A stretch of DNA of 64,000 bases from Glandiceps talaboti. Lineage: Eukaryota > Hemichordata > Enteropneusta > Spengelidae. Location: assembly GCF_964340395.1 (NCBI RefSeq), contig NC_135562.1, positions 16,201,485 through 16,265,484 of the forward strand, given 5' to 3'. How positions within the stretch are numbered: position 1 is the stretch's first letter; each line of letters starts with the position of its first letter. A model generated the notes under the pieces. The model was given only the letters and a program-made list of their open reading frames with translations. It did no database searches and was not told the DNA's origin. Below, one piece after another: positions 34,513 to 49,526 of this stretch. The translations under genes and the position numbers were made by a program.

Positions 34513-36565
34513 AACCCAACAATCATATAGAGTCTCTGTTTACACCTAAATTATAATCATATTTTGCGAACAAGGCTAATTAGACAATAGTTTTAACTTT
34601 GGGATATATCTAATAACTTTTTGTAAAAAAAAACAACATACTACTCTTCTGTCACAAACAACGTCATCAAGTCATGTGACTGAAGCTCATGGTGCTTGAT
34701 ACAATTCCAAAAAGAACATGTACAACTAAGCTTAAGTGGCAAAACCAGGACTGTGATTTGTGATGTAAAAATTAAAGAGTAATAAATGGACGGCTGATTT
34801 TTATCTCAGTTGTATTTATTCATACCTCGAAAGAACAACCTCAGATTGGGAAAGGGTTACAGGGGTGTGGTGCTCCTGATTTTGTTTGTTTCCCAGAATT
34901 GCCTCGCTCAAGTGTAAATCAGGGCTACTCTAAGCCGGACTTGCCAATTTCAAAAACTCTACTTTTAGAGAATGAAGGATTATTGAAAATGACTTTTCTA
35001 GTTTCCTCATTGCATAATGCAATACAGCTGACCTGAAAATGAGCCTTTGATCCCCTTTACAGTAGAAATGATGCTGGTTTGGTGTTTCACTCATGGGTCA
35101 TTACTATGTTTTGACACAAGCTAGACATTGTTCAACTATAACAATAACAGAGACACAACAAACACAGCAGGATCCTTTACCCAATCACATTGGACAGTGA
35201 TAAGCATTGCTATTCTTTCACAATTCAGTAAAAACAGGATTCTAATGAAAACATTACACATGGACTTGATGATTTTAATAGCTTCAATTGGTTATTTTAT
35301 AACCGATAATCAACATATCAACTTGACTACTCCCACATCCCCGCTGTGCTCTGTACTATTCTTGTTTGCATTATATGTTGTCTGAGTGTGTACAAATGTC
35401 ATATTACATAAGTGTATAACCAAACCAACTGCAAAACATGTAAATGTAGATGGAAATGATTTTCTTTTGGTTTATACTTGTACACTGGCTTTGTTTCTCC
35501 ATTTAAAACGAAAACAAAAATTAAACCTTTCAGCATACTTATTGGATAATTGGTAAAAATCTCCAGGCTTTAAATTAAGATGTCTCGATTATCAAATTCT
35601 CCGTTGAGGCTTTGCGACATGACCGAAGAGTTGACATTCGAGAAATTACCAAAATATCTCAGATTTGCTTGAAGAATGTGTTAGCTGCACATTAACCGGT
35701 TTCTGTCAGATGTACTTAGACTGAGACTGGCCTTTAACACGATAATTGGAACAAATGCATGACCTTTGTAAGTTGTTGATTATGCAGCACCTGTAACGAC
35801 TCGATCGGATGATGTAATGTCTTGCGTGATACTGTAAGTGATATGGTGATATGTCTCAAACGTTCTTATGGAAAAAAAAACATGTAAGACTACTAATCAA
35901 GACACTGTCGGTTAATGCAGGTAAAAGCACTAATCGATTAAGCAATCAGGAATGTGGATGGTGTACAGGAGAGGGAATTGGTACGTGGATGGATTACGTT
36001 TGTGGCTGGGTGGGTGAGTGTGTGATTAAATGTTATGCACGTAGGTGGGTACTCATATATTAAGGGTAACATATATACTTGTATTGGGTTTTTTTAACCC
36101 CTCCCCTTCATTTCACCTCTGGAAGACGTCTAGCTCTTGATTAAGTAAGCATTACGTCAAGGTTGGAACCCCGTCTCTTCCTGATCAACGTAATCTCCAA
36201 GTTGCATTTCTTCAATTTTATTCAGATATATTGGGCAATTAAATGTAATACCTAATTGTATCTTTCCGAGACTGGGTGGGAGGGTTAGTAAGTGGGTGGG
36301 TGAATGTGTGGTGAAGTGAGTGAGTGAGTCAGTCAGTCAGTCAGTGAATGAGCGAGTCAGTGAGTCAGTCAGTGAGTTTGTATATGCGTGAGTAAGTTCA
36401 CAAGTGATTCTTTAAGTACATGAGTGGGGAAGGAGGGAGGTGGAAGGAGAAATCAGGACGTTCGTTTCGTTCGCCCATGTAACATTCCTATACCTTAAGA
36501 TAACCTCTTACTCTAGGCGAATTAGATCTACAGAGTCTTGCTCTAGCTTGCTATCACAACAAACA
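34513..36565. other. no gene seen; low-complexity GTGA/CAGT tract near 36280-36390
   Basis: AT-rich DNA. Around 36280-36390 there is a tract of GTGAGTGA and CAGTCAGT tetranucleotides. No conserved coding sequence recognised. Confidence 0.5.
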
Positions 36566-36623
36566 TTATATAAATATGAATGACAAAAAAAACATAAAAA
36601 TCTCGAATTAGTTTGTTTTCAAC

Positions 36624-36983
36624 ATGCTAGAAAGATTGAAGACTGAATTGAAGGCGTTAATTTCGTTTTTACTGCTCGAATGTTTATTCAAGGGAACACC
36701 GGAAAGCGATCGCAACACAAATATCGACGGAACGTACGTTGTCACAATACATCATGCCGGAGTAGAAGTCATGATAGACAATTTATATTTTAATTTTCAT
36801 TTAATTACGAATTTATCACTGAATAAAGATGAAGAATATTTTGGCGAAATGAGACGAACTATGATTGATCAGTTGTATAGTTTGATAGTATGCAGTATTT
36901 GCTGTCACGAACTCGATCACGTATTTAAACGCATGCGCATTTATACATCCGAAACAATACCACACAACCATAATGTCGAATAG
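36624..36983 (+). CDS. isolated 119-residue open frame, unknown product
   Basis: This uninterrupted frame starts with MLERLKTELKALISFLLLEC and ends with a TAG stop at 36981-36983. It is unusually rich in CpG for the neighbourhood, and a TATATAAATA box lies about 50 bases upstream. The N-terminal third is amphipathic to hydrophobic; the C-terminal part holds Cys and His in CSICCHELDHVF. No known family is recognised. It has no visible introns or nearby exons. It may be a small intronless gene, a relic of a mobile or viral sequence, or a chance frame; length and base composition favour something other than pure chance, but weakly. Confidence 0.35.
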   Translation: MLERLKTELKALISFLLLECLFKGTPESDRNTNIDGTYVVTIHHAGVEVMIDNLYFNFHLITNLSLNKDEEYFGEMRRTMIDQLYSLIVCSICCHELDHVFKRMRIYTSETIPHNHNVE

Positions 36984-39640
36984 TCTCGGAGATTACAACT
37001 GTGATGTTTCCAAAATGCTGTATGGGTGATTGCGTTTGCTGTATGGCACACAGTAAAAATAACATTCGCATATATGTATCTCACGTCACGAATGAATAAC
37101 AAAAACACGGTAATAGCAATTCGTCCTCATGCTTTATCAAATCACAAAGGTAAAATCGTCGGTTGTGTCATACAGATTTAAAGTACATAAAAAAGTCACT
37201 ACCTCAATAATGATTTTTATTTGAAATTCTGATATGTTGTTTTTTAACTAATAACTAATGTACATTTGTTTTAAGTTCTTGCTGACACAATACATAAATT
37301 GGCTAAACCCCATTCAACATCACACAAATTAATATTTTTTTTGTCAACAAGAACACAATTACTAGTACAATATTTTATATTTGCTTTTCCCACAGACTTC
37401 AAGTAAGCGTATACGGAACCATAAAATCATGGTTATCATTCGTTCAAAAAAGCAGTCGCTTCATTGAAGAAATTGGAGTGTATTTCATCGCAGCACAAAG
37501 TGAACGAAAAATAGGGAAAAAGTTACAATTCTAGAGATTTAGAATGACATTGCCAAATGTCTGATAGAAAATACCAAAAGCCTTAGTGTCCAATTTATCA
37601 TATGTTGATATAAATCATTGCCCTTGACCGAGCCATTACATCTCGCCTCAGGAAAAAGATTGATGTGTAAATTATTCTGTTCATCAAAATCCTTTCACAT
37701 CATTATATTAGGATATCACAGATTTTGTAATTATTGTTTACAGTTCCAAGTCCAGACGGCTTAACCATTATTATAGTTACGATTCTCAATTACATTACAA
37801 CTGAGAATTTATCACAGAATCGCATCACAGGGTATCCACTTAATCAAATTATACCAAAAATGATCGGATCATTACGAATCACTTTAACAATTCACCAATA
37901 CCAACCAACATATGAATCACTCCAAAAAAAAAGGCAATTTAACACTTGAGGTCGAACACTGACAGAATTAATCAGCCACATTGCAAGTCAGTAATCGGTC
38001 TATAAAAATCAGATATGCTTGGTTAGGTTTATTTGAAATAATGATATATAAAGATACGCTATTTCAATAAACCAATTACTTAGTTTTGATTTAGAGTCAA
38101 CGTCTCTTTGAAGCGACAGCCGAAAGTTGTGATATTTCCCATGGTCAAAATGGATATTAAAGGATCAAACAGCTTAAAGTTAGGGAGCCTTTATTTTGTA
38201 AAGTAATTCTAGGTTGTTAGTGTTGCCACTAATTCATTTCTCTAGACATTGTTGAGTGTCCCAGAGGTTGATAACCTTTCGGAAACAATGATATGATAGA
38301 GGTCAGTAATCAGAAAAGCGCATTTTTAATATGCATAATTTTGCATACTTGGTAAATGGCATAATCTTGTCATCTCTGTCCATCCTGGTATTGAGATTAC
38401 AATTTATATCAAAACTGAGATAAAAAATACAAAACTATAGAGTTTGAGTTTAGCAACATTACATCCTCATTGCAATACAATATCGTATTTGCTCAGTTTA
38501 ACCTAAAAAGGACAGTAGGTGAGTATACACATTTTGAGGGGTACTTTGTACTGCTATGCAAGGTAGAAACCAGCCTGGCAACCAATTATGGTTGTTTTCA
38601 AAATTCACAAAATCGTAAAAAAAAACCACGATATTTAAAGGCTTCGTCAAATAATATAAACAAGCAAGCGTACTTTATAGGTGGGAAATGTTGTATTTAC
38701 TTCACCAACTGGCTATATGTAATGGACCAGATTTGTTTATAGTTCCACGTTAATTATTAGTGATTTTAGACCACATTTCGTTCACAATATATACTTGCAA
38801 TGTATTTGCTGTATATATGTTGCAATTGTTTTATTTTATCGTGGATTGTACATCACATGTTATGTAGTAAGTCATGTGATGTGCAAAATAGAACCTAGTA
38901 ATAAACGAAGTGATGTCCGCCTTATAATGACAGGGCAAAGAATGGCGTATAGAAAAGCCAACATACTTGTGTAACAATCATTATAAAATTGATAGCGAGA
39001 AAAAGGTTGAGAGGGGATAGTAGAGTGTGATCTGTAAAATGCTCATCGAATATCAGCGAATTCAACAAAAGTCACTAAGTGGCAAAACAGTCTGATAGAC
39101 AGAGGAAGAAGAAGAACTATTACAGAATATCACATCACTCATTATCGTTATGATAATCTTGGTCACGTACATGGTTTCTTTTATTGCATGTATGTGTTAC
39201 AAATTTATCAACGATCAGACTATACTGATCACAATAACAGAGCATTGCATTTTAAACATACAGTTCCTTGACACGGTATAATTAATGATCTAGCATTTTA
39301 TGAGAGTCCTTCAGAGAATAAGGAGATTTATAAAGTCATCTAAACCGTATAATGTACTTTAACAACCATATAAATAATAAAATGTGTCTGGTCCAATCTT
39401 ACAAGCATATCATGCATTTAGTGACAGACTAGATTTGACGGATGTGAACAACCGTATACAAGAAATTAAGACCGTTAAGTAAGTTGTTATCTGCAACCAC
39501 ACACACATCTCAAATTCAGGCGCAAGACATACAATCATAATTACTGTGAAGTATAGCAGCGCATTTTTATATATAGCATAACACATTTCTAGCTTAAACA
39601 TAAATTTCAAACCATATCATATCAAAATATTTGGAGAGAA

Positions 39641-39641
<1 letters not shown>
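36984..39641. other. no gene seen
   Basis: AT-rich DNA with only short, unconserved open frames on both strands. Confidence 0.5.

Positions 39642-39678
<37 letters not shown>
39642..39678 (+). repeat. (CAGA)n microsatellite
   Basis: A short CAGA array. Confidence 0.95.
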
Positions 39679-40479
39679 TGGGGACAGGCAGACATGCAGG
39701 CAGACACTGGTGGGGACAAAGACATACTCAATGATCATGACCAATGATGTTGCGTTTGGCAATGAAATGCATTTTAATTTCAACAAATATATACACTAAC
39801 TTAGTTGGCGATAACCATAAACATTGATATACGCAATTGATTCTTTCTGTGAGCATTGCTAAACTACAGAAACCTATTATGTGACCACTGGTCTTATCAA
39901 ATTTCAAAAACATATGTATTTATCTGAATGCAAGACTGCTGTTCACCTACATGTAGTACATGCGTTGAGCCATTCTTTAAACACGTTATACTGTAGACGA
40001 TATCAACCTTTCAATATGTGTAATAAAACTATTTTCATTCTGCCACGACTCAAAGAGCTAACTCCTGAGAATAAAGAACACCTTCGTCTTTTATATTGCT
40101 ATCGACCCCTAGATAGCCATGGAATCAATAGAGTGTTGCGTTGATGTCGGAAGGGCTTGTAGAATGTAAGTAACAGCAGATGTTATTACATCGACACCTG
40201 ATTTTAGGCAAGTGGTCTATATACGTGTATGTGTTTGATTACATGGATTCAAATGGTGTTAACATATAAGGCACTCACACAAAAACCGTCAAATATATTA
40301 GTAAGTTAAGAGTCTCCACTTAATATACTTCCTATTTACATAAGGATATTAAGCCATTTTGTATGCACAAATACTACGCAAACATTATATGAAACATGGT
40401 TCATTACTTAGCTTTGATGGTTTACATGCCTTCACGGACTTTGATATGAGTAGTATTTATTGGCAACGCCCACTCGCGC

Positions 40480-40595
40480 TTTGTATGTATGTATGTATGT
40501 ATGTATGTATGTATGTATGTATGTATGTATGTATGTATGTATACATGCATGTATGTATGTATGTATGTATGTATGTATGTATGTATGTATGTATG

Positions 40596-40626
<31 letters not shown>

Positions 40627-40795
40627 GTATGTGTGTATGTGTGTATGTATGTATGTATGTATGTATGTATGTATGTATGTATGTATGTATGTATGTATGT
40701 ATGTATGTATGTGTGGATGGATGGATATATGTATGCATGTATGTATGTATGTATGTATGTATGTATGTATGTATGTATGTATGTATGTATGTATG
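40480..40795 (+). repeat. (TATG)n microsatellite, about 315 bp
   Basis: A TATG array with TATACATGCATG, AAGTATGTG and GGATGGATGGATA interruptions. All long frames here are repeat artefacts. Confidence 0.97.
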
Positions 40796-41527
40796 AAATC
40801 AATTAAATTAAAATATGAAAATAGCCCAGTACAGAAGCTCTCCTAATGTTAGACAACATATCGCACGTCATTGTGATTACCTCTAATATAATATGACCAA
40901 CTGTCGATATTAATACAATTTACAGTATCTATGAAATAGAAATGACTCGTTAGCCGTTCCATTGATTGTTGTTTTAAACACTTGTTTTCTTCTCGGCAAC
41001 ATGGATAAAGCGAATCATCATGAATTATTGCCTGTCGACATATGAATGCGCAGTATTCACATATTTCGCATTGTTTTAATGTTTTATAGCTATACATTAA
41101 AAGGCCTTTATCATACGCAGACGCATTGTGTTACGTTAAAAGCGTGTTGATTTCTTCATACATGTCATTTTCGACCTCTCACCCTCTGCAAAGTGCTTTA
41201 TTAATGTTTGGATATAGTAACACCACAAGAGACTTCACAGAAACCTAATAACACTGTGAGTCTGAGTTTAGCCCCAGGCAATCAAAGTGAGTATATTTTA
41301 TTGGAACGTAGAGTTGCTTAGCTACTCAATGTCACAATATATCGATACAATATGGATTCTATTCGTGCTATTTCCCTGGAGCAATATGATGTTGCCAATG
41401 TATAGATGTTATCATTTCATCAAGTGAATTGCGACTTCTGATATATATATATATATACGTGTACAGAATTTAAATACAGACAAATATATTCTCTTGTCTT
41501 CGCTGAAAGCAAATCTGAGAAAAATAC

Positions 41528-41678
41528 AACATACATACATACATACATACATACATACATACATACATACTACATACAATCGCACGCACGCACGCACGCA
41601 CGCACACACACATACATATATACATACATACATACATACATACATACATACATACATACATACATACATACATACATG
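41528..41678 (+). repeat. (CATA)n-(CACG)n-(CATA)n microsatellite
   Basis: A CATA array, a CACG/CACA core near 41581-41610, then CATA again. A (TA)n run precedes it at 41440-41456. Confidence 0.95.
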
Positions 41679-41699
41679 TACGGCGCAAGACTATGAAAA

Positions 41700-44600
41700 T
41701 AACCAAAATGGTAAATACAAGTTGGACATCATAAAACACACATCAATGTATTTGCTACTTAGAAACCAATTATGATGAAAAGCTGTAAACGTCTAATAAA
41801 CTCATCTGATTGAAGTACACACATAAAATAACAAAGTAAATTAATAAGAAGTAATGTAAATGTAAATTACAATTAAAGTATAATCTATATTTCGTCAAAT
41901 ACCTGCCAACAATAAAACTCAATGTACATGGGAAAGACGTTAGGTCATTAAAACATATGTGATTAGATACTTGCGATGTGTGAACATGTCAACTTAAACC
42001 ATCTATAGCACAACGTAACAATTTGTGTGTTTGCTATCCATTCAAAATATTGCATCCCTATGCAATTAAGTCGACTAAATTCTATAGAAAGTCTGACTTA
42101 ATACTCATATCGTCACTCTAGCTTTACTTTCAGGTGGACATGTGAGAGTATGGTTCTTTTATTGGGGTTTTGTGCTTGAATTATCCGATTAGCCACTACT
42201 GTCTGTTCTATAAAAAATTCACTTCTTTATTTGAATAAGTGCAAAAGTATATTTTGCAGTTAGTAACAACCTATTTTTAAAAATAAAATAATCCATTAAT
42301 CTCTAACGCTTATTCAAAATGCCGTCATACTCATAGTCTTAAAAGCATAGAATTACAATATCCAGTTTTAGCAGAATTAATGGCAAGTTTCCTGTCAACT
42401 GTATTGTCCGTGACAATTTTCCCTCAATATTAAAGTTCATGAAATATCTTCAAACTTTGCCATATGAAAGCTTATTAATCGTCCTCTTGATATAATAAAA
42501 TAAGTTTGGTAGCTCACCGTCTGGTCTTCAATGAAATCCTCAATATTTTATTTTCCCCATAGAGTTAAAACAATATTCGGCGACCATATTTGATTCTGAA
42601 ATTACTAAAATTTTTTCGTCATCTTTGACTTATATTTGAAAACGCTGTATGGTAATCCCAGTTTCGTTTTATTGATTTTAACTGAGAAAGGTTTCTTGAA
42701 AAAGGTAAGTTTAAAAAGCTCATTTCAGAGGTGCATTCTACGTGAACATTATTTTCTTCTTGTAACATTCTGTTTCATTGGTTGCAAGAAGCTGCAAGCG
42801 AAGACTGTAAAAAAAATATCAGTAATCTACGGGGCTTTCTTGCAGTCTATATTAACTTAGGGAGGTTTATACAGACATAGTGTCATTGTTTAAGTCGTAA
42901 ACCCTTCAACATTGATGTCATTATGTTAGAATGACAATTCGATAGCAGTTAATATATATGTTTTCCAGACAGTGTTGATCAAATAAAGCCATTACAAGAC
43001 GTCCTTGAAAAGTACAACCAAATGTACAGATGTTCTTCTCATCTATCTTGAATTCCTGAAATCCAAAGTTGTCGCACAGAATTGTAAAACAAGTTGACAT
43101 ATTAATCAGAGATATTGAGTATACTCTTTGATGTACATTTTAGATAGGAGCGACACAAGCGCTGATTGACTTAACTTCCTTTAAGCGATTGTTTCCTTGA
43201 CCTCTCAGCTGATATAGATGTACCTAGTGATATCCATAATTTACTTTACTTCAGCTAGAGTATATAAGTTTGATAAAAATTACTATTTACCAACATCAAA
43301 AAAATCAGGGTGTGAATATCAAACGTAGAGTGGCGGGACGACGTTAACATTACAATTTTCTTGTGAAGGACACGGCAAATAGCTCTAACTGAGCTAATAA
43401 GGTATGACGTCCAGTCTCCTGAATAAACATTACCTCAGCGTGAATATTATATCAATAAAAAATGAATTTCCTGTGATGGGCATATTCTCTCCCCTCCTAT
43501 CCCTTATTACATAACACAACGTTACTGTGACGACAATTACAAATGTATTATATGATTACATATTATTTGTGGGTTGCCTGTCAATATTTTTGTTCGTGTT
43601 GGGCTCTTGATATGTATGCTAGTCTAAGAGTGCAACAGTCCATGTTCTAATATACTTTATAAGATGTTGTGGAATTTTCTAATCATACGTTTCAATTGAT
43701 TGATACAAGTATAATGCACTTGTATTAATATGTCTTACGGGTCACCATAATAACTACATAGAGTTAGCTATTATTACCTCACAAAGCTAGTTATGCCGGT
43801 GTCCTTCAAGCCATATTGCTTTGGACATCAGTAACATACACATGTTAAGTAACTATATCAAATTAGAAACGAATTGTTCAATATACATTCAACCTAATTT
43901 AACTTTAATTACCGTTATGCCTGATTTAACCTAATCGTATAAAATGTATGTCAATTAAACAGACCGCTTGTAAGAACGTTATTGTAGTAACATATTATGT
44001 ATATTATAGTAATTCTCCAGCTTTTATCACACCCCAGGCTTTAATAAAGCGATGTTTGCAATTACTGTATGCACATACATATACAGAATGTAAACTGTTC
44101 TTGTACTGTTAATCGCAAATGACACCTCTATAGCGACAAAATGAAAATACATTTTTGTTCACTATTTCATATTATATACGTGTTATTATTAATATTTATG
44201 ACTTTATGCATTTAAACTTTTAATGAGTATTATCCGCGTTTTCCTAAAGCAATTATCATTAATGTAATCATTTTGGTACGTACAATAACCAGATTTACGA
44301 TGTTTTACTTAACATTTAGGGTACAAATGTCAATTTTTAAGCATAAAATGAAAACTTCGAAAGTCACAAGAAATACAAGTAATACAACACATATTCCTGA
44401 AAATTTGAGTGCGCGTCATGCCATAAGAGCGCCGTAATATCTCATTTCATAGATTTTAGTTATTAAGTTAGTACTTAGTATTTCAGAGCTATTACACATA
44501 TGCAATCAATGCAAAGACATTTTCTAATCTATCAATATATTGGGTGTGCGCTCTATCCAAGGGACAGAACTACTTATTTAGATAATTTATTCTTTTAATC

Positions 44601-47269
44601 GAGGTATGTAGCTCAAGTTCAATATTTGCGGTTACTGACCCAGAATGAGAAAATAGATCGTTTATATATCTAATATAGAACATTGGCTGTCGCCATTGCT
44701 CTGTCATAGCGTCTCCTTTCATCCCCTACTTCAGTCATCAACATCAAAACATACATCATAGCAAAAGTACATTAACAGCGAAAAGTACTTTAAATTGTCG
44801 ATCACCATGACACCACGTCGGAGTCTCTTGAAAATCAATCAGATCCACACTGGCAACTGAAACTGATAAAACTTTGATCTATGGATAGCAAAAAAAAGAC
44901 GCTATTAAAAATATTCGTTCTTGTTTAAAACATACATACGATATTCCGAATCTGAAGCTAAATGATGAACTTCATATGCAAATGAGCGACATGTATTTTT
45001 AAAATACGTTCTCCCTACGGTGTTACGACAATGAGTGCAACGAGGTTTATAAAATTAGTCATAAGTTGTAAATGCAACATTCTATTGGTGATATCAATTC
45101 GAAAGTGCCCAGTAGGACGTCTGATTCCTGCTGTCAACAAGTCATTCTTGCTGTAATATTTACCTCTATTCATTCTAAACAGTAAACAATTCTACTGTGC
45201 TATTTCCAATAAAAGTGTTATACATGAGATAGGCAAGGCTACTAAAAGGTGAATAGTCCCTAATGAGCATTCGTCCCCCTTGCTTTTCTTTGCGTCTTTG
45301 AGCTGTCGCTGTTTTCCGTAGGAACCCCTGTGGAGAGACAGGAGGCAATTTTACTTGTGCATGTTCGATTAACTATACGTCATACAAATGTAAGACTGTC
45401 AATCATGTCCTTTTTTTTAAATTCTGTAATAAGTTAGAACGCTATATACATTGTCATGGGTACTATTCTGGTGTACTTTTATATTGATTACGCATAAGTT
45501 CACCTATCGGCTGTACTGAGTGGAAAGTAATGAAACCGCTAGACTGTTCACAAATCATACAACCAATTAGCAAGTTTCCTTTAAAATTAACAATATCATT
45601 ACACATGTTATATGGTCGTCAAAATACATTACACTGGATGTACGTAACAAGTCGTACCGTGAACCGACGGTTGAATCATTGAAGCGATTAATTTTCAATT
45701 TTTGGCTCACTCTAAATTACCCCCTTCAAGGATTTGGCTGTCGGGGATGAAGTACATAAATAACATCGCAGACGTAACAAAACAATCAGTAGGTTGCGTG
45801 AAACTTGGTTGGTTTTTGAAATTTAGATTGAATACTAAAGGAATAGATTGATATCCATGAGATGACGATAACTTTGCGATGAACATATGACCACTAACAT
45901 TTCAATCGTAAATCTTTGCTCTGAATATTTTGCCGCTAGAGGTATAGCGGATATACAATGGTTGAACCACATGCACCAAATGTGCAAACAATGTCACAGT
46001 AATGTAAAATGAATCTGTTGTTGAGATGGCGGTGAAACGTTTATTTGTGTCTATACGGCAACTATTGAAATAATAGTACTCATTTTCGTGCCCTGACCAT
46101 ACGATTCACTCGACAGCTCAACGAAAAGTACAATAGTTAGAGATATTGCAATAATTCGAGAGCCATATGGCCATTCTAACAATACTGCCAGTATAATTTG
46201 AAATATCATCTTGATGTTATTCCCTCACGCGTATCAACCGAGTGTTGCACAGTAGTGAGAATAAATTCTTTCTTTTACATTTTTAGCAAACTTTTAGGTT
46301 CAGTATTCATCAATACAATATACATCACTTACCATAATTTCACATTGAAAAGTTTCTCTGTTAAAAAAGCGTGAAGAACTATAAACATAGTAAGCAACAT
46401 TGTAGACAACATTTTTAGTTACACTGATCCTATTTGATTTAATACATCCATTCCCGACGGATTACTTTCCTCATATACATTTATGGGAGAACGTTACATG
46501 CTAATAACTATCAATGAAAGAGATAAAAACCCTTTAAAACTTCAGAGTCGAATATAGAAACACTATTACATGTCTACCACTACAAAGCAAATTGCCGAAG
46601 TGTTTGTCCTTGGTATGGAGTTAGTTTTCAACCCTACAGGTTATACAGCATGATCATCACGTAAGATTAATGGCCAATGTATCAAAGTGGCACAAACTTA
46701 AATTTGTACTCGTGGGAAAATACTGACATAAAACTTCGGGTAAACTATGTCGTATAATGTTAATGTCGATGCTTGTATTTGATATATTAACATTCGTTTC
46801 CTGGTGTTGTTAGTTTGATGGCAAAGTGGGTGTTTCTTTTCTATTTCAGTATACCAACACGTAAATGAATACTAAATGCATTATGCCAAAATACAAATGC
46901 TTAAGTTCTACCATAAGGAAATAATGGTTAAGTATATGGTACACTTCTGAAATACAGCAAAAGCTACCCCAATACACGTAAACACAGCTTATAGCCTTGT
47001 TCTTCGCATACTATTTATGAAGAATACATACTGACATAATTATATATAAATTATCACCGAAAGTCACACAAAATTATGTTACACTGATTAATCAGCCTTT
47101 TACGCATTGCTTCTGTAAAATAAATATTTTATTTATATGCATCGTCGAAAGGTATGAACTTAGCTCATTCCTTGAAGCGCAATTTCTACTCGATAGGAGA
47201 ATATCACCAATACATATACATATATGTATGCATCCGTTGTTTTAACCTGTAAATAATCCATTAACGATT
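41700..47269. other. no gene seen
   Basis: About 5.6 kb of AT-rich DNA, the longest stretch in the window with almost no open frames and no recognisable repeats. Confidence 0.55.
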
Positions 47270-47580
47270 TAGGAATATAAGCAAATAGTTATCAATTAAT
47301 TTCGTTTAGCCAAGACGTACCCAACTTTTTAAATTTTCAACACAATACTAAATTTGAATGAACCTTTGGCGTTGCTACAAAAATGTGTGAACATATTACA
47401 TCAAAGTATGTAGTACATATGAATTATTCATTAAAATGATTTTAGAATATAAGCTAAATGTCATCAACTAATTCCGTTCAGCCATGATTGTATTCAACCT
47501 TTTCTAGGCAGTACTAAAGTTGAATGAACTATGGGCGTTGCTACGAAAACATCTTAACATATTACAGCAAAGTCATTATG
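47270..47580 (+). repeat. diverged tandem duplication, about 170-bp unit
   Basis: Two copies, about 47270-47407 and 47442-47575, share GAATATAAGC, TTCGTTTAGCCA and GGCGTTGCTAC motifs in the same order. Confidence 0.65.
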
Positions 47581-48279
47581 ACCTAAAATATCAACCTCGC
47601 ACTTTCAAACTTAATTAATTAATTCAACAACAATAAGCTGATATGTTATTCTCTTCACGGATTAACGACGCTGGCAGGTTTCTTTTTCTTGAATTACATA
47701 GTAACCTATATTTCTTAGAATATTCTTAAAATGAAAACGTCGAGCCATGTTATAAGGGTGTAACGAAGCGGAGAACAAATTGACAGATTTATGTCATTCG
47801 ATGTAAGAGTCTGTTTATCTGATTTCTATTTTAGCAATAATTTACTGTCTAGTTAAGTAATTTTTTAAACATCTACACCAGACAAACAGCTCGGGTAAAT
47901 CTACTGCTTTAGGGCATTAATTGACAGTCCTAATGGAATATTCCAGTCGTTAAATCAAGTCCTCAAACGGACGGACAAGATGTCTTGATAAAAACCTGTT
48001 CTATGCTTTTAAGCCTTTTAAACTGACTAGTTTAAATTCAATGAACTATTGTGACAGTTTTGTCTCTATTGCATGTCATGGCACACTGCATATAATATGG
48101 CAAACCTGATTTCGTTGCTTGATTGAATAGAGAGCAGTTTGAGAGGAATTATGTATCTATATCAGAACATTTTCAGTAAGATAATATTATGACAATGGAA
48201 CAGTTCAAGATATCTTAGCGATTACCAAATAATTCATACATACAAATATGTATACACACATGGGTTGTATTGTTTGTAA

Positions 48280-48281
48280 AG

Positions 48282-48312
<31 letters not shown>

Positions 48313-48391
48313 CATACATACATACATACATACATACATACATACACACACATACATACATACATACATACATACATACATACATACATTA
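48280..48391 (+). repeat. (CATA)n microsatellite
   Basis: An almost pure CATA array with one CACA interruption. Confidence 0.96.
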
Positions 48392-48417
48392 TGTTATTTA
48401 ATCTGTATCTGGCACTT

Positions 48418-48815
<398 letters not shown>

Positions 48816-49409
48816 TCTGTATACGTTATACACAAGGACCATAGCTGAAGCCAAAGATGCTGCGCAATTTGCAGATGTGCACACTTCAGGAAATAGAAAT
48901 AGAGATGACACTAACAGCCGTTGTCTCCACCAAACAGGTTTATCTGTACTATTTCTGTAGGTTGGTATTATAGTCAATGGTAAATTTGAAGGACATTTAC
49001 AAGAATATATTCGAATGAGCTGACATAGTAGTTACAGTACACACGTCATAAAATGAGTTTTAATAATAAAAACCCTTTTAGACTGTCAATCCCATGTTTC
49101 TTAATATTAGTTTGTCGACAAATTTGGTATAATCGTTTTACTTTCGAGGACATTGATGGGATTATAAACTGGCGTAATTTGTTGAAACGGAATATGATGT
49201 GACATGGAAATATACAAAAACACAAATGTTATGCTGGGTTTACATTTCCCCACCCTCACCATCGCAGTTTGTCATATATTTAAATTAATGTGTTCTATAA
49301 ATTACCTTGTTAGATAGATAACAATTGTACCATGCACAAGCTATGTTCAACAAAAATATGGAATATCTATGACAACACGCGGCTATGTCACGACAGCGCA
49401 TGTCTAAGT

Positions 49410-49526
49410 CAAATTTGTCTTCATTCAGCAGGAAAACACTGGTGATCTAAGGGATGTCACTACTCGTCTAACGTGTAGTGATGCGGGGCCCTTAAATATT
49501 TTACTTGGTTGAATGAATGAAAATAG
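49410..49526. mobile_element. hairpin MITE, copy 2
   Basis: CAAATTTGTCTTCATTCAG at the left and a diverged complement at the right; the interior GGTGATCTAAGGGATGTCAC is complementary to the GTGATGCGGGGCCCTTA part. Same family as 12229-12360. Confidence 0.6.

Noticed and set aside
40849-41097. Minus-strand cysteine-rich 82-codon frame
   Set aside because: The cysteine spacing fits no known zinc-finger or toxin pattern, there is no signal peptide, and no splice context is visible. It is probably chance.
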